From Microbacterium hominis (GTDB lineage: Bacteria; Actinomycetota; Actinomycetes; Actinomycetales; Microbacteriaceae), in the NCBI RefSeq assembly GCF_013282805.1, contig NZ_CP054038.1, forward strand, positions 1,984,001 to 2,048,000: a DNA stretch of 64,000 nt, in the 5' to 3' direction. A program made the position numbers and the translations under genes. Position 1 is the first letter of the stretch. Every line of letters starts with the position of its first letter. Below, piece after piece: positions 36,166-48,526 of this stretch. A model generated the notes under the pieces. The model searched no databases and was not told the origin of the DNA. It saw nothing but the letters and a program-made list of their open reading frames with translations.

Positions 36166-37737
36166 ATGCGGATCACGGGCCTCGGTCACGCCGGGATGTT
36201 CATCGAGACGGCGGGCGGCAGCATCCTCTGCGACCCGGTCGTCAAGCCGTCGTTCTTCGGCTCCTGGTTCGTCTTCCCCGACAACCGCGCGCTCGACTGG
36301 GAGCGCTACGGCAAGGCCGACTTCCTCTACATCTCGCACCGCCACCGGGACCACTTCGATCCGTGGCTGCTGCAGAGCCACGTGCCGAAGGACATCAAGG
36401 TGCTCCTCCCGGAGTATCCGACCGACGACCTCGAGCAGGACATCCGCGGGCTGGGGTTCGAGAACATCGTCTACACGCAGGCGGGCATCCCGCTCGAGTT
36501 CGGCCCCCTGAAGCTGATGGTAACCCCGCTGCGCGCCCCCTCGGACGGCCCGATCGGCGACTCGTCGCTGTCGGTCGACGACGGGACGGCCAGCATCCTG
36601 AATCAGAACGACTCGCACCCGCTCGATCTCGAGAAGCTGCTCTCGTTCTCCAAGCCCGAGGCCTACTTCACGCAGACCTCCGGTGCGATCTGGTGGCCGA
36701 TGGTCTACGACCTGCCGCAGGATGCGAAGCAGAATTTCGCCAAGCTCAAGCGCGACGCGCAGAACAAGCGGGCGATGTACTACATCGAGAAGGTGGACGC
36801 CCCGCACGTCTTCCCGATGGCGGGGCCGCCGATGTTCCTGCGCGAGGAGCTGTTCCGCTACAACGGCTTCGGCCTCGAGGACGACGCGATCTTCACCGAC
36901 TCGGTGCAGTTCCTCGCGCACATGAAGCAGGAGCGCCCCGAGCAGGCCGGTCACCTGTTCATCCCCGGCACGGTGGTCGACATGGACGGCGGCGAGCTGA
37001 CCGTCACGCAGTCGCTGTACTCGGATGCCGAGATCGAGCGCATCTACAACGACAAGTGGGCGTACCTGGCCGAGCAGCGCGACACCCGCCAGCACGAGAT
37101 CGCCGAGGAGGAGGCGACCCGCGCGGCCGTGCTGCCGCCCGCCGAGATGCTCGCGGCGATCAAGGAGTGGTGGGAGCCGCTGCTGCGCCGCGCCCGCACG
37201 ATCCGCAACGGCGTGGGGGGCAACGTGCGGTTCCGCATCGGCGACCTCGACATGGTCGTGGACTTCCCCAAAGCGAAGGTGCGCGAGTACGCGGGGGAGG
37301 AGTGCGTGTACTGGTACACGATCCCCGCCGACCTGGTCTCGACGAACATCGCCGACCACGAGATCGACTGGTCGAACTCGATCTTCCTGTCGATGCAGTT
37401 CGAGGTGGGCCGCAGCGGCAAGTTCAACGAGTTCCTCACCACGTTCCTCAAGTGCCTCTCGCGCGACCGCATCGAGTACGTGGAGAACTGGTACGCGGAG
37501 CAGACCGACCAGACCGAGGACGCGCAGCTGGGCGACTGGGTCGTGCAGCGCCGCTGCCCGCACCTGCGCGCCGACCTCACCAAGACCGGCAAGATCGAGG
37601 ACGGCGTGCTGACCTGCAGTCTGCACGACTGGAAGTGGGATCTCGCCACCGGGCGGTGCCTCACCTCGCAGGGGCACCCGATCCGCGCCGGTCGCGCCGA
37701 GGAGCAGGAGAGCGACGCGGCGACTCCGGCCGCGTAG
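36166..37737 (+). CDS. MBL-fold hydrolase fused to a C-terminal Rieske [2Fe-2S] domain
   Basis: A 523-aa cytoplasmic protein. The N-terminal half is a UlaG-like metallo-beta-lactamase domain: LGHAGMFIETAGGSILCDP strand pair and the HxHxDH motif at H58, H60, D62 and H63. The C-terminal part has a Rieske cluster site, C464-P-H466 and C484-S-L-H487. The same two folds, in the opposite order, occur in CMP-N-acetylneuraminate hydroxylase; homologous function is not claimed. A redox or hydroxylating activity on a sugar-phosphate-like substrate is a guess. It has a very good AGGAGGAG ribosome-binding site and its own promoter. Confidence 0.88.
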   Translation: MRITGLGHAGMFIETAGGSILCDPVVKPSFFGSWFVFPDNRALDWERYGKADFLYISHRHRDHFDPWLLQSHVPKDIKVLLPEYPTDDLEQDIRGLGFENIVYTQAGIPLEFGPLKLMVTPLRAPSDGPIGDSSLSVDDGTASILNQNDSHPLDLEKLLSFSKPEAYFTQTSGAIWWPMVYDLPQDAKQNFAKLKRDAQNKRAMYYIEKVDAPHVFPMAGPPMFLREELFRYNGFGLEDDAIFTDSVQFLAHMKQERPEQAGHLFIPGTVVDMDGGELTVTQSLYSDAEIERIYNDKWAYLAEQRDTRQHEIAEEEATRAAVLPPAEMLAAIKEWWEPLLRRARTIRNGVGGNVRFRIGDLDMVVDFPKAKVREYAGEECVYWYTIPADLVSTNIADHEIDWSNSIFLSMQFEVGRSGKFNEFLTTFLKCLSRDRIEYVENWYAEQTDQTEDAQLGDWVVQRRCPHLRADLTKTGKIEDGVLTCSLHDWKWDLATGRCLTSQGHPIRAGRAEEQESDAATPAA

Positions 37738-37745
37738 CCCTTTGT

Positions 37746-37767
37746 GGCATTCCCACAACGGAATGCC
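37746..37767. repeat. Inverted repeat upstream of the DoxX-like gene
   Basis: GGCATTCC at 37746-37753 pairs with GGAATGCC at 37760-37767 around a 6-base loop. An overlapping TGTGG/CCACA pair (37743-37747, 37753-37757) is an alternative fold. It may terminate the MBL-Rieske transcript or act as an operator. The remaining 130 bases before the next gene show only small hairpins. Confidence 0.4.
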
Positions 37768-37901
37768 GCACGCCGCCTCCGTCGGCTGTCGCTGGGCGGA
37801 ATCTCGCCGGCCCGCGGTATCAGCGGGACCGTGCTCGAGGTCTTGATCCGCGTGTCCGCATTCGGGCGGACCGCCGATCACGATCCGAGGAGTCTCACGC
37901 C

Positions 37902-38447
37902 ATGACCACCGTTCCCCTCTCCGGCGGCACCGCCGGCGTCGTCCGACCCGTCCGTCCGTCGATCACCGGGCTCGTCACCGCCTCCCTCGCCCTCGAGCGC
38001 CGTGCCGAAGCATCCGTCAAGGCCGTCCTGCAGCGCTGGAGCGTCCCCGCCCTGCGCGTCGCACTCGGCACGGTCTTCGCCGTCTTCGGCGCGCTCAAGC
38101 TCATCCCCGGCGCAAGCCCCGTGGAGCAGCTGGTGATGCAGACCTGGGAGAAGCTCACCTTCGGGCTCGTGGGCGGGCAGGCCGCGATGATCGCCACGGC
38201 GGCGATCGAGGTCGCCGCCGGCGTGCTGCTGATCCTCGGCGGCGCCTTCGCACGGGTCGGGCTGATCGTCGTCGCGTTCGCGTTCGTCGGCATCCTCTCG
38301 CCGATCGTGCTGCTGCCGCAGGAGGTCTTCGGTGCGGCGGGACCCACCCTGACCGGCCAGTACATCTTCAAGAACGTCGTGCTCATCGCCGCCGTGCTCG
38401 TGGTCGCCTCCGCGGCGCTGCGCGGTCCGCGTGACGCGCGCGACTGA
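37902..38447 (+). CDS. DoxX/DoxD-like membrane protein
   Basis: A 181-aa protein with four predicted membrane helices at about residues 48-66 (LRVALGTVFAVFGALKLI), 88-112, 114-135 and 150-168. The FGALKLIPGASP segment after helix 1 and the C-terminal FKNVVLIAAVLVV helix fit the DoxX family of quinone-linked or redox-related membrane proteins. The exact role is unknown. ATG 37902 follows GAGGAG. A terminator hairpin follows 33 bases after the stop. Confidence 0.8.
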   Translation: MTTVPLSGGTAGVVRPVRPSITGLVTASLALERRAEASVKAVLQRWSVPALRVALGTVFAVFGALKLIPGASPVEQLVMQTWEKLTFGLVGGQAAMIATAAIEVAAGVLLILGGAFARVGLIVVAFAFVGILSPIVLLPQEVFGAAGPTLTGQYIFKNVVLIAAVLVVASAALRGPRDARD

Positions 38448-38480
38448 TCAGCGGGCATTGCGCGCGACGTCCGATTCGAC

Positions 38481-38520
38481 GAGGTGGCCGGTCCCGGTTC
38501 GGGATCGGCCACCTCTCGTT
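38481..38520 (+). terminator. Terminator after the DoxX-like gene
   Basis: A 15-bp stem with one G-T pair joins 38481-38495 to 38501-38515 around a 5-base loop and is followed by TCGTT. The pyr operon -10 box starts two bases later. Confidence 0.75.
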
Positions 38521-38521
38521 C

Positions 38522-38527
38522 TAGACT
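38522..38527 (+). promoter_or_regulatory. -10 box (TAGACT) of the pyr operon
   Basis: It directly follows the terminator tail and gives a leader of about 50 bases that contains the PyrR-type loop. Confidence 0.6.
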
Positions 38528-38540
38528 GGTCTGTCGACAG

Positions 38541-38577
38541 CAACCTTTAACACCGTCCTGTGAGGCGGAGAAGGGAG
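38541..38577 (+). promoter_or_regulatory. PyrR-binding loop covering the pyrR ribosome-binding site
   Basis: CCG at 38553-38555 pairs with CGG at 38566-38568 and exposes TCCTGTGAGG, close to the TCCAGAGAGG loop of PyrR binding sites. An outer CCTT/AAGG pair (38544-38547 with 38571-38574) includes the purine-rich ribosome-binding region. In mycobacteria PyrR represses translation through such a loop. The same is likely here. Confidence 0.65.
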
Positions 38578-38583
38578 CGGCGG

Positions 38584-39114
38584 ATGAGCACGCGCACCGT
38601 GCTGCATGAGGCCGACATCGCCCGGGCCCTGACTCGGATCTCCCACGAGATCCTCGAGTCCAACAGGGGACCCGATGACCTGGTGCTGCTGGGCATCCCG
38701 ACGCGCGGGGTGACCCTCGCCGCCCGCATCGCCGGCCTCGTGGCCGAATTCGGCGGCGCAGCGGTGCCGGTCGGCGCGCTCGATGTCACGATGTACCGCG
38801 ACGATCTGCACCGCAACCCGACGCGGGCGCCGCAGCCCACCGAGATCCCCGGAGGCGGCATCGACGGCAAGGTGGTCGTGCTCGTGGACGACGTGCTGTT
38901 CTCGGGCCGCAGCATCCGCGCCGCGCTCGATGCGCTCCAGGACATCGGCCGCCCGCGCGCGGTTCGGCTGGCCACCCTGATCGACCGCGGCCACCGCGAG
39001 CTGCCGATCCGCCCCGACTTCGTGGGCAAGAACCTGCCGAGCGCCCGCGATGAGCGGGTGAACGTGCGCCTGTCGGAGATCGACGGCGCGGAGGAGGTGA
39101 CGATCGAGTCATGA
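38584..39114 (+). CDS. pyrR: Pyrimidine operon regulator / uracil phosphoribosyltransferase PyrR
   Basis: A 176-aa protein of the type I phosphoribosyltransferase fold. The PRPP-binding loop is [22 protein letters not shown], with the preceding DVTMYRDDL and the C-terminal [11 protein letters not shown] segment. It binds pyr leader RNA in response to UMP/UTP. ATG 38584 follows AAGGGAGCGG and gives the family N terminus. The stop overlaps the pyrB start (ATGA). Confidence 0.96.
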   Translation: MSTRTVLHEADIARALTRISHEILESNRGPDDLVLLGIPTRGVTLAARIAGLVAEFGGAAVPVGALDVTMYRDDLHRNPTRAPQPTEIPGGGIDGKVVVLVDDVLFSGRSIRAALDALQDIGRPRAVRLATLIDRGHRELPIRPDFVGKNLPSARDERVNVRLSEIDGAEEVTIES

Positions 39115-40076
39115 GGCACCTGCTCGACACGCGATCGCTCGCGCGCGAAGACGCCATCCGCATCCTCGACGTCGCCGAGGACATGGCCGACACCCAGCAG
39201 CGCGAGGTGAAGAAGCTCCCGACCCTGCGCGGCAAGACGGTGGTCAACCTCTTCTTCGAGGACTCCACGCGCACCCGCATCTCCTTCGAGGCGGCCGCCA
39301 AGCGCCTGTCCGCCGACGTCATCAACTTCTCGGCCAAGGGGTCCAGCGTCTCCAAGGGCGAATCGCTCCAGGACACCGCACAAACCCTCCAGGCGATGGG
39401 CGCCGACGCTGTCGTGATCCGCCACGGCGCCTCCGGCGCACCCCGCACGCTCGCCACGAGCGGCTGGATCACCGCCGGCGTGGTCAACGCCGGCGACGGC
39501 ACGCACGAACACCCCACCCAGGCGCTGCTCGACGCCTTCACGATGCGCAAGCGCCGGTTCGGCGCCGACAGCCGCGGCCGCGACCTGACGGGAATGAAGG
39601 TCGCCATCGTCGGCGACATCCTGCACTCGCGCGTCGCGCGCTCGAACGTGTGGCTGCTGCGCACGCTCGGGGCGGAGGTCACCCTGGTGGCGCCGCCCAC
39701 GCTGGTGCCGCAGGATGTCTCGGCCTGGCCGGCCACCGTGCGCTACGACCTCGACGAGGCGATCGCCGACGCACCCGACGCCCTCATGATGCTGCGCATC
39801 CAGCTCGAGCGCATGAACGCGGCGTATTTCCCGACTGAACGGGAGTATTCCCGCCGCTGGGGCCTGGACGCACGACGGCTTTCGGCGCTCGGCTCGACTA
39901 GCATTGTCATGCACCCGGGTCCGATGAACCGGGGTCTGGAGATCTCCGCCGAAGCCGCCGATTCCCCGCGCTCGACCGTGCTCGAACAGGTCGCGAACGG
40001 CGTCTCGGTGCGCATGGCGGTGCTGTACCTGCTGCTGGCTGGAGCCGGCGACGAGATGAAGGAGGGCGAACGGTGA
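39111..40076 (+). CDS. pyrB: Aspartate carbamoyltransferase catalytic subunit
   Basis: A 321-aa enzyme joining carbamoyl phosphate and aspartate. The carbamoyl-phosphate site is [19 protein letters not shown]. Further motifs are [41 protein letters not shown] and [11 protein letters not shown]. No regulatory pyrI is adjacent, as usual in this group. It is coupled at both ends by four-base overlaps. Confidence 0.98.
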   Translation: MRHLLDTRSLAREDAIRILDVAEDMADTQQREVKKLPTLRGKTVVNLFFEDSTRTRISFEAAAKRLSADVINFSAKGSSVSKGESLQDTAQTLQAMGADAVVIRHGASGAPRTLATSGWITAGVVNAGDGTHEHPTQALLDAFTMRKRRFGADSRGRDLTGMKVAIVGDILHSRVARSNVWLLRTLGAEVTLVAPPTLVPQDVSAWPATVRYDLDEAIADAPDALMMLRIQLERMNAAYFPTEREYSRRWGLDARRLSALGSTSIVMHPGPMNRGLEISAEAADSPRSTVLEQVANGVSVRMAVLYLLLAGAGDEMKEGER

Positions 40077-41383
40077 GCGAAACCCTCCTGTTCCGCGGAG
40101 CACGAATCGAGGGCGTCGAACCCGCCGACATCCTCGTCCACGACGGTGTGATCGCCGAGATCGGCCGCGGCCTCAGCCGTGACGGCGCCACCGTCGTCGA
40201 CGTCGCCGACCTCATCGCGCTGCCCGGCCTCGTCGACCTGCACACGCACCTGCGCGAGCCCGGCTACGAGGCCTCCGAGACCATCCTCACCGGCTCGCGC
40301 GCCGCGGCCGCGGGCGGCTATTCCGCCGTCTTCGCCATGCCCAACACCTCGCCAGTGGCCGACACGGCCGGGGTCGTCGAGCAGGAGCTCGCCCTCGGCG
40401 AGGCGGCCGGCTTCGTGACCGTGCAGCCGATCGGGGCCGTCACAGTCGGCCAGAAGGGGGAGCGGCTGGCCGAACTCGGCGCGATGGCCGATTCCCGCGC
40501 ACGGGTGCGCGTGTTCAGCGACGACGGCTTCTGCGTGTGGGACCCGCTGATCATGCGCCGCGCGCTCGAGTACGTGAAGGCGTTCGACGGCGTCATCGCC
40601 CAGCATGCGCAGGACCCGCGCCTCACCGAGGGCGCGCAGATGAACGAGGGCGCCGTCTCGGCGGAGCTCGGCCTCGCGGGCTGGCCCGCCGTCGCCGAGG
40701 AGTCGATCATCGCTCGCGACGTCCTACTGGCCGAGCACGTCGGCTCCCGCCTGCACGTGTGCCATCTCTCCACGGCAGGCTCCGTCGAGATCATCCGGTG
40801 GGCGAAGAAGCGCGGCGTGAACGTCACCGCCGAGGTCACGCCCCATCACCTCCTCCTCACCGACGAACTCGTGCGCGGCTACGACGCGCGCTTCAAGGTG
40901 AACCCGCCGCTGCGCCGCGAAGAAGACGTCCTCGCCGTGCGCGAGGGCCTCGCCGACGGCACGATCGACATCGTCGCCACCGACCACGCCCCGCACCCTG
41001 CCGAGGCGAAGGCCTGCGAGTGGCAGGCCGCCGCCAACGGAATGGTGGGGCTGGAGAGCGCACTGCGGGTCGTGCATCAGGCGATGGTCGAGACCGGCCT
41101 GCTCACGTGGGGCGATGTCGCGCGGGTCATGTCGCGCGAACCCGCCCGCATCGGTCGCCTGAGCGGACACGGAACCCCCGTGACGGTCGGCCAGCCGGCA
41201 TCGCTCGCCTTCTACGACCCGGCGCCCGCGCGCCCGTTCACCGCCGACGACCTCCGCGGCCGCAGCATGAACTCGCCGTACCTCGGCAGGGACCTGCCCG
41301 GCGAGGTGCGCTGGACGCTCCATCAGGGCACGGTGACCGTCGCCGACGGCGCGGTGCTCGAGGCACCGGGGGTGCGCGCATGA
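40073..41383 (+). CDS. pyrC: Dihydroorotase
   Basis: A 436-aa class I amidohydrolase that closes carbamoyl aspartate to dihydroorotate. The metal site is [21 protein letters not shown]. The catalytic region contains [16 protein letters not shown], and [12 protein letters not shown] is present. The start is GTG within the pyrB stop overlap. Confidence 0.97.
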   Translation: MSETLLFRGARIEGVEPADILVHDGVIAEIGRGLSRDGATVVDVADLIALPGLVDLHTHLREPGYEASETILTGSRAAAAGGYSAVFAMPNTSPVADTAGVVEQELALGEAAGFVTVQPIGAVTVGQKGERLAELGAMADSRARVRVFSDDGFCVWDPLIMRRALEYVKAFDGVIAQHAQDPRLTEGAQMNEGAVSAELGLAGWPAVAEESIIARDVLLAEHVGSRLHVCHLSTAGSVEIIRWAKKRGVNVTAEVTPHHLLLTDELVRGYDARFKVNPPLRREEDVLAVREGLADGTIDIVATDHAPHPAEAKACEWQAAANGMVGLESALRVVHQAMVETGLLTWGDVARVMSREPARIGRLSGHGTPVTVGQPASLAFYDPAPARPFTADDLRGRSMNSPYLGRDLPGEVRWTLHQGTVTVADGAVLEAPGVRA

Positions 41384-41892
41384 CCCGTGAGGGCGCCCTC
41401 GTGATCATCGTGCTCGTCGCGGTCGGCCTTCTCGCACTGCTGGTCTGGGCGTGGTCGCGGCGGTCCCGCCGCGACGCCCAGCCGCTCGTGCAGGCGGGGG
41501 AGCTTCCGGAAGATGCGCGCGTGGTCGCCGTCTTCGAGGCCCTCTACGTCGCCACGACCGCCTACGAGCTGCCCCTCGAGCGGATCGCCGCGCCCGGGCT
41601 GGGCATGCGCTCGCGCGCGACGCTCACTGTCACCGACGCCGGCGTCGCGGTCGACCTCACCGGGCAGGCGCGCTTCGTGCTGCCGACCTCGCGGATCCTC
41701 GCGGTCGGTCAGTCCACGGTGGCCATCGACCGCGTCGTGGAGCCTGGCGGCTTGACCCGCCTCACCTGGCGCACCGACGCCGACACGGTCGTCGACACCT
41801 ACTTCCGACCCCAGGATGCCTCGGCGCGCGCCCTCGCGGACGCGATCGCCGACACGCTCCCCACCACCACCCCGACGGGAATGGACGCATGA
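41380..41892 (+). CDS. PH-like membrane protein of the pyr operon (Rv1382-type)
   Basis: A 170-aa protein with one N-terminal membrane helix (about residues 7-24, [19 protein letters not shown]) and a soluble domain in which strand-rich segments ([27 protein letters not shown]) suggest a PH-like fold. A protein of this type lies between pyrC and carA in many actinobacteria, for example Rv1382 in M. tuberculosis. Its role in pyrimidine synthesis, if any, is unknown. ATG 41380 and the stop both overlap the neighbours by four bases. Confidence 0.85.
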   Translation: MTREGALVIIVLVAVGLLALLVWAWSRRSRRDAQPLVQAGELPEDARVVAVFEALYVATTAYELPLERIAAPGLGMRSRATLTVTDAGVAVDLTGQARFVLPTSRILAVGQSTVAIDRVVEPGGLTRLTWRTDADTVVDTYFRPQDASARALADAIADTLPTTTPTGMDA

Positions 41893-43032
41893 CCCTCTTC
41901 ACCACCGAGCCCGCCGTGCTCGTGCTCGAGGACGGCACCCGCCACGTCGGCCGCGCCTACGGTGCGCGCGGCACGACGCTGGGCGAGGTCGTCTTCGCGA
42001 CCGGCATGACCGGCTACCAGGAGACCCTCACCGACCCCTCGTACGCGGGCCAGATCGTGCTGCAGACGGCGCCGCACATCGGCAACACCGGCATGAACGA
42101 CGAGGATCCCGAATCGCGCCGCATCTGGGTGTCCGGATACATCGTCCGCGACCCCTCCCGCGTGGTCTCGAACTGGCGCGCCGACGAGTCGCTCGACGAG
42201 GCGCTCGTCAGCGACGGGGTCGTCGGCATCAGCGGGATCGACACGCGCGCGGTGACCCGCCGCATCCGCTCCGAGGGCAGCATGCGCGGAGGGATCTTCT
42301 CTGGCGAGGCCGCCGCCCTCGACCCCGACGAGCAGCTGCGCATCGTGCGCGAGGCCCCGCCGATGGCGGGCCGCAACCTGTCGGCCGAGGTGTCGGTCGC
42401 CGTCGCGGAGGTCACCCCCGCGACGGGCGAGCGCGTCGGCGCTCTCGCGGTGCTCGACCTCGGCGTCAAGCAGGCCACCGTCGACAACCTCGCCGCGCGG
42501 GGATTCGACGTGCACGTGCTGCCGCAGGCGGTCACCATCGATGAGATCCGCGCGATCGATCCGGTCGCGGTGTTCTACTCCAACGGCCCCGGCGACCCCG
42601 CGGCCTCCGACGACCACGTCGACCTGCTGCGCGGCGTCCTCGACGACGGCCTCCCATTCTTCGGCATCTGCTTCGGCAACCAGCTCCTGGGCCGCGCCCT
42701 GGGCCTGGGCACCTACAAGCTGCCCTTCGGCCACCGCGGCATCAACCAGCCGGTGCTCGACAAAGCCACCGGCCGCGTCGAGATCACCGCGCACAACCAC
42801 GGCTTCGCCGTCGACGCCCCGCTGGAGGGAACCTTCGACAGCCCGCACGGGTACGGCAAGGTCGAGGTCAGCCACGTCGGGCTCAACGACAACGTGGTGG
42901 AAGGGCTGCGCGCCCTCGACATCCCCGCGTTCTCGGTGCAGTACCACCCCGAGGCCGCGGCCGGCCCGCACGACGCCAACTACCTGTTCGATCGCTTCCG
43001 CGACCTCGTCGTCGCCACCCTGGAGAAGAAGA

Positions 43033-43040
<8 letters not shown>
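41889..43040 (+). CDS. carA: Carbamoyl-phosphate synthase small subunit
   Basis: A 383-aa glutaminase subunit. The N-terminal domain contains [26 protein letters not shown]. The class I amidotransferase half has the nucleophile Cys in [16 protein letters not shown] and the His/Glu pair in [11 protein letters not shown]. It supplies ammonia to carB, which starts eight bases before its stop. Confidence 0.98.
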
Positions 43041-46316
<3,276 letters not shown>

Positions 46317-46320
<4 letters not shown>

Positions 46321-47177
46321 GCTCGTTCGGACAGCGTCTCGGCGCCGCCCTCGCGGCGCACGGTCCGCTGTGCGTGGGTATCGATCCGCATGAGCACCTC
46401 CTCGCGCAGTGGGGGCTGGATGCCGGCGCCGCCGGCGCCCGCGAGTTCGGCCTGCGCGTGGTCGAGGCCGCCGCGGATCACGTGGGGGTCGTCAAGCCGC
46501 AGGTCGCGTTCTTCGAGCGCTTCGGCTCGGCCGGGTTCGCCGCGCTCGAAGACGTGATGTCGGCCGCCCGGGCGGCGGGGCTCATCGTGATCGCCGACGC
46601 GAAGCGGGGCGACATCGGCTCGACGATGGACGGCTACGCGGCCGCGTGGCTCGCAGCCGGATCGCCGCTGGAGGCCGACGCCGTGACGGTGACGCCCTAT
46701 CTCGGGCCGGATTCGCTGCGCGAGACGCTCGCGTTCGCCGTGCGCGGGGGCAAGGGCGTGTTCGTGCTGTCGGCAACGAGCAACCCGGAGGCGGCCCCCG
46801 TGCAGACGGCCCGCACCGTCGATGTGGCGTCCGAGGACGACCAGACGGTGGCTGCGCGCGTGGCCCGCGACATCGCGTGGGTGAACGGCTCGGCCGCGTT
46901 CGAGGGCGGGCTCGGCCCCGTCGGCCTCGTGATCGGCGCGACGATCGATCGGGCGGAGTTCGGCCTGACCGACGAGCTGCTCCAGCGCGCTCCCATACTG
47001 GCCCCGGGGTTCGGCACGCAGGGTGCGGAGCCCGCCGACCTCGGCGCGCTGTTCGGCGCCGTCGCGGCGCAGGTCGTCGCCTCGGAGAGCCGCAGCATCC
47101 TCTCGGCCGGACCCGACGGCATCGCGGCCCGCATCGTGGAGCGCGCCGGGCTCTACCAGGAGGCCGTCCATGGCTGA
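46317..47177 (+). CDS. pyrF: Orotidine 5'-phosphate decarboxylase (type 2)
   Basis: A 286-aa enzyme giving UMP. It is the longer mycobacterial-type form: [16 protein letters not shown] at the N terminus, [14 protein letters not shown], and the catalytic [16 protein letters not shown] with its Asp-x-Lys-x-x-Asp array. GTG 46317 overlaps the carB stop. The last bases overlap the fused mIHF-Gmk gene. pyrD and pyrE are not in this window. Confidence 0.96.
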
Positions 47178-48066
47178 TTCGCGTACCCCGCCGGAGGTCG
47201 ACCGCGCCGCAGCGTCCCGCCGGGCCGTGGCCGCGCGCCGCGAGAGGGCGTCGCTGAAGAAGGATGTCGCGATGCGCGTCATCTCTCCGCAGGAGCTGCT
47301 GCGCCGCGCGCTGGCCGCGCCGGATTCTGCGGCCGGCGCCATGCGGGTCACGGAGTTCCTCACCAGCATCCCCGCGATCGGAGAGGGCAAGCGCGATCGC
47401 ATCCTCGCCGACCTCGGCATCTCGCCCGTGAAGCGGCTGGGCGGTCTCGGCGTGCGTCAGCGTGTCGCGCTGCAGGGGTACCTCGATGCGCGCTGGCCCG
47501 AGCCCGCCCCGCGCGAGGGGCGCAGCCGTCTGGTCGTGCTCGCCGGCCCCACCGCGGTGGGAAAGGGCACGGTCGCGGCGCACATCAAGGCGCACCATCC
47601 CGAGATCCACCTGTCCGTGTCGGCGACGACGCGCGCACCGCGCCCGGGCGAGGTCGACGGCGAGCACTACTTCTTCGTCGACGACGCCGAGTTCGACCGT
47701 CTGATCGCGGCGGGCGAGCTGCTCGAGCATGCGACCGTGCACAACCGGCACCGCTACGGCACGCCGCGCGGCCCCATCGAGCGGGTGCTCGCCGAAGGAC
47801 GCACGGCCCTGCTGGAGATCGACCTCCAGGGCGCGCGCCAGGTGCGCGAGGCCGATCCGTCCGCCACGCTCGTGTTCCTGCTGCCGCCCAGCTGGGACGA
47901 GCTGGTGAGCCGCCTCGTCGGGCGCGGCACCGAGGGCGACGAGGAGCGCGCCCGGCGCCTGCGCACGGCCAAGGGCGAGCTGGCGGCCCAGCAGGAGTTC
48001 GATTTCCGCGTCGTCAACGACGATGTGGCACGCGCCGCGGCGGAGGTCGCGAGCGTTGCGCGCTGA
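47170..48066 (+). CDS. gmk: Fusion of actinobacterial integration host factor (mIHF) with guanylate kinase
   Basis: A 298-aa protein. Residues 10-103 or so match mIHF: an Arg/Ala-rich helix ([17 protein letters not shown]), then [26 protein letters not shown] with a helix-hairpin-helix like core, and [17 protein letters not shown]. Guanylate kinase begins near 118, with the P loop GPTAVGKGT at 126-134, [19 protein letters not shown] and the NDD motif near the end. In M. tuberculosis mihF and gmk are separate adjacent genes. Here no stop or start lies between them. The fusion would tie a nucleoid protein to GMP phosphorylation. It overlaps pyrF by eight bases. Confidence 0.93.
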   Translation: MADSRTPPEVDRAAASRRAVAARRERASLKKDVAMRVISPQELLRRALAAPDSAAGAMRVTEFLTSIPAIGEGKRDRILADLGISPVKRLGGLGVRQRVALQGYLDARWPEPAPREGRSRLVVLAGPTAVGKGTVAAHIKAHHPEIHLSVSATTRAPRPGEVDGEHYFFVDDAEFDRLIAAGELLEHATVHNRHRYGTPRGPIERVLAEGRTALLEIDLQGARQVREADPSATLVFLLPPSWDELVSRLVGRGTEGDEERARRLRTAKGELAAQQEFDFRVVNDDVARAAAEVASVAR

Positions 48067-48082
48067 CCCCGGCGCTCTCACG

Positions 48083-48088
48083 TAGAAT
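48083..48088 (+). promoter_or_regulatory. -10 box (TAGAAT) of rpoZ
   Basis: It lies 16 bases after gmk. Transcription would start near 48095, within the left arm of the adjacent inverted repeat. Confidence 0.55.
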
Positions 48089-48124
48089 GGTGGGATGCCT
48101 CGACGCCGTGCGAGGCATCCCACC
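48089..48124 (+). repeat. 14-bp perfect inverted repeat at the rpoZ transcription start
   Basis: The arm at 48089-48102 is exactly complementary to 48111-48124 across an 8-base loop. It touches the TAGAAT box. Read-through RNA from gmk would form the whole hairpin; RNA starting near 48095 would form only its inner 8 bp or so. No T tract follows. The arms contain GGATGCC. Confidence 0.55.
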
Positions 48125-48159
48125 GTCTTCGCATCCGTCATCCGATCCAGGAGGTCACC

Positions 48160-48414
48160 ATGGCCGGAACGAACCAGGGCATCATCGAGCCCCCCATCGA
48201 CAAGCTTCTCGAGAAGGTCGACTCCAAGTACCAGCTCGTCATCTACGCATCCAAGCGGGCGCGTCAGATCAACGACTACTACTCCGACCTGCACGAGGGG
48301 AACCTCTTCGACAACGTCGGCCCGCTGGTCGACTCGAACGTCGAGGACAAGCCCCTCACCATCGCGCTCCACGAGATCCACGAGGACAAGCTGCGCCTCC
48401 GCCACGCCGAGTGA
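48160..48414 (+). CDS. rpoZ: DNA-directed RNA polymerase omega subunit
   Basis: An 84-aa small subunit that helps assemble and stabilise RNA polymerase. [29 protein letters not shown] contains the conserved omega core, and the C-terminal [15 protein letters not shown] is typical of actinobacteria. ATG 48160 sits behind a perfect AGGAGG at 48149-48154. It is flanked by two strong hairpins. Confidence 0.97.
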   Translation: MAGTNQGIIEPPIDKLLEKVDSKYQLVIYASKRARQINDYYSDLHEGNLFDNVGPLVDSNVEDKPLTIALHEIHEDKLRLRHAE

Positions 48415-48421
48415 TCTCCCG

Positions 48422-48465
48422 CACCGCCGGTGCCGTGACGTCCTTCGTCATCGGCACCGGCGGTG
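48422..48465 (+). terminator. Very strong hairpin terminator between rpoZ and metK
   Basis: A 14-bp stem pairs 48422-48435 with 48452-48465, extended inward by 5 bp (48436-48440 with 48446-48450) after one bulge. No T tract follows. A CATACT box for metK lies about 15 bases downstream (48480-48485). Confidence 0.7.
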
Positions 48466-48526
48466 TCGCACGTACCGGGCATACTGGTGCCCGACCCCAC
48501 CCGATCGTCACTCCCCGGGAGCCGCG

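Noticed and set aside
32281..37881. An 1866-codon open frame on the minus strand
   Set aside because: It is a shadow frame opposite nusB, the SNF2 gene and the MBL-Rieske gene. GC-rich third positions remove stops on the opposite strand. Its translation is low-complexity Arg/Gly/Val/Asp with no domain.
37738..37901. A gene in the gap before the DoxX-like protein
   Set aside because: No frame with a start, ribosome-binding site and coding character was seen; only small hairpins.
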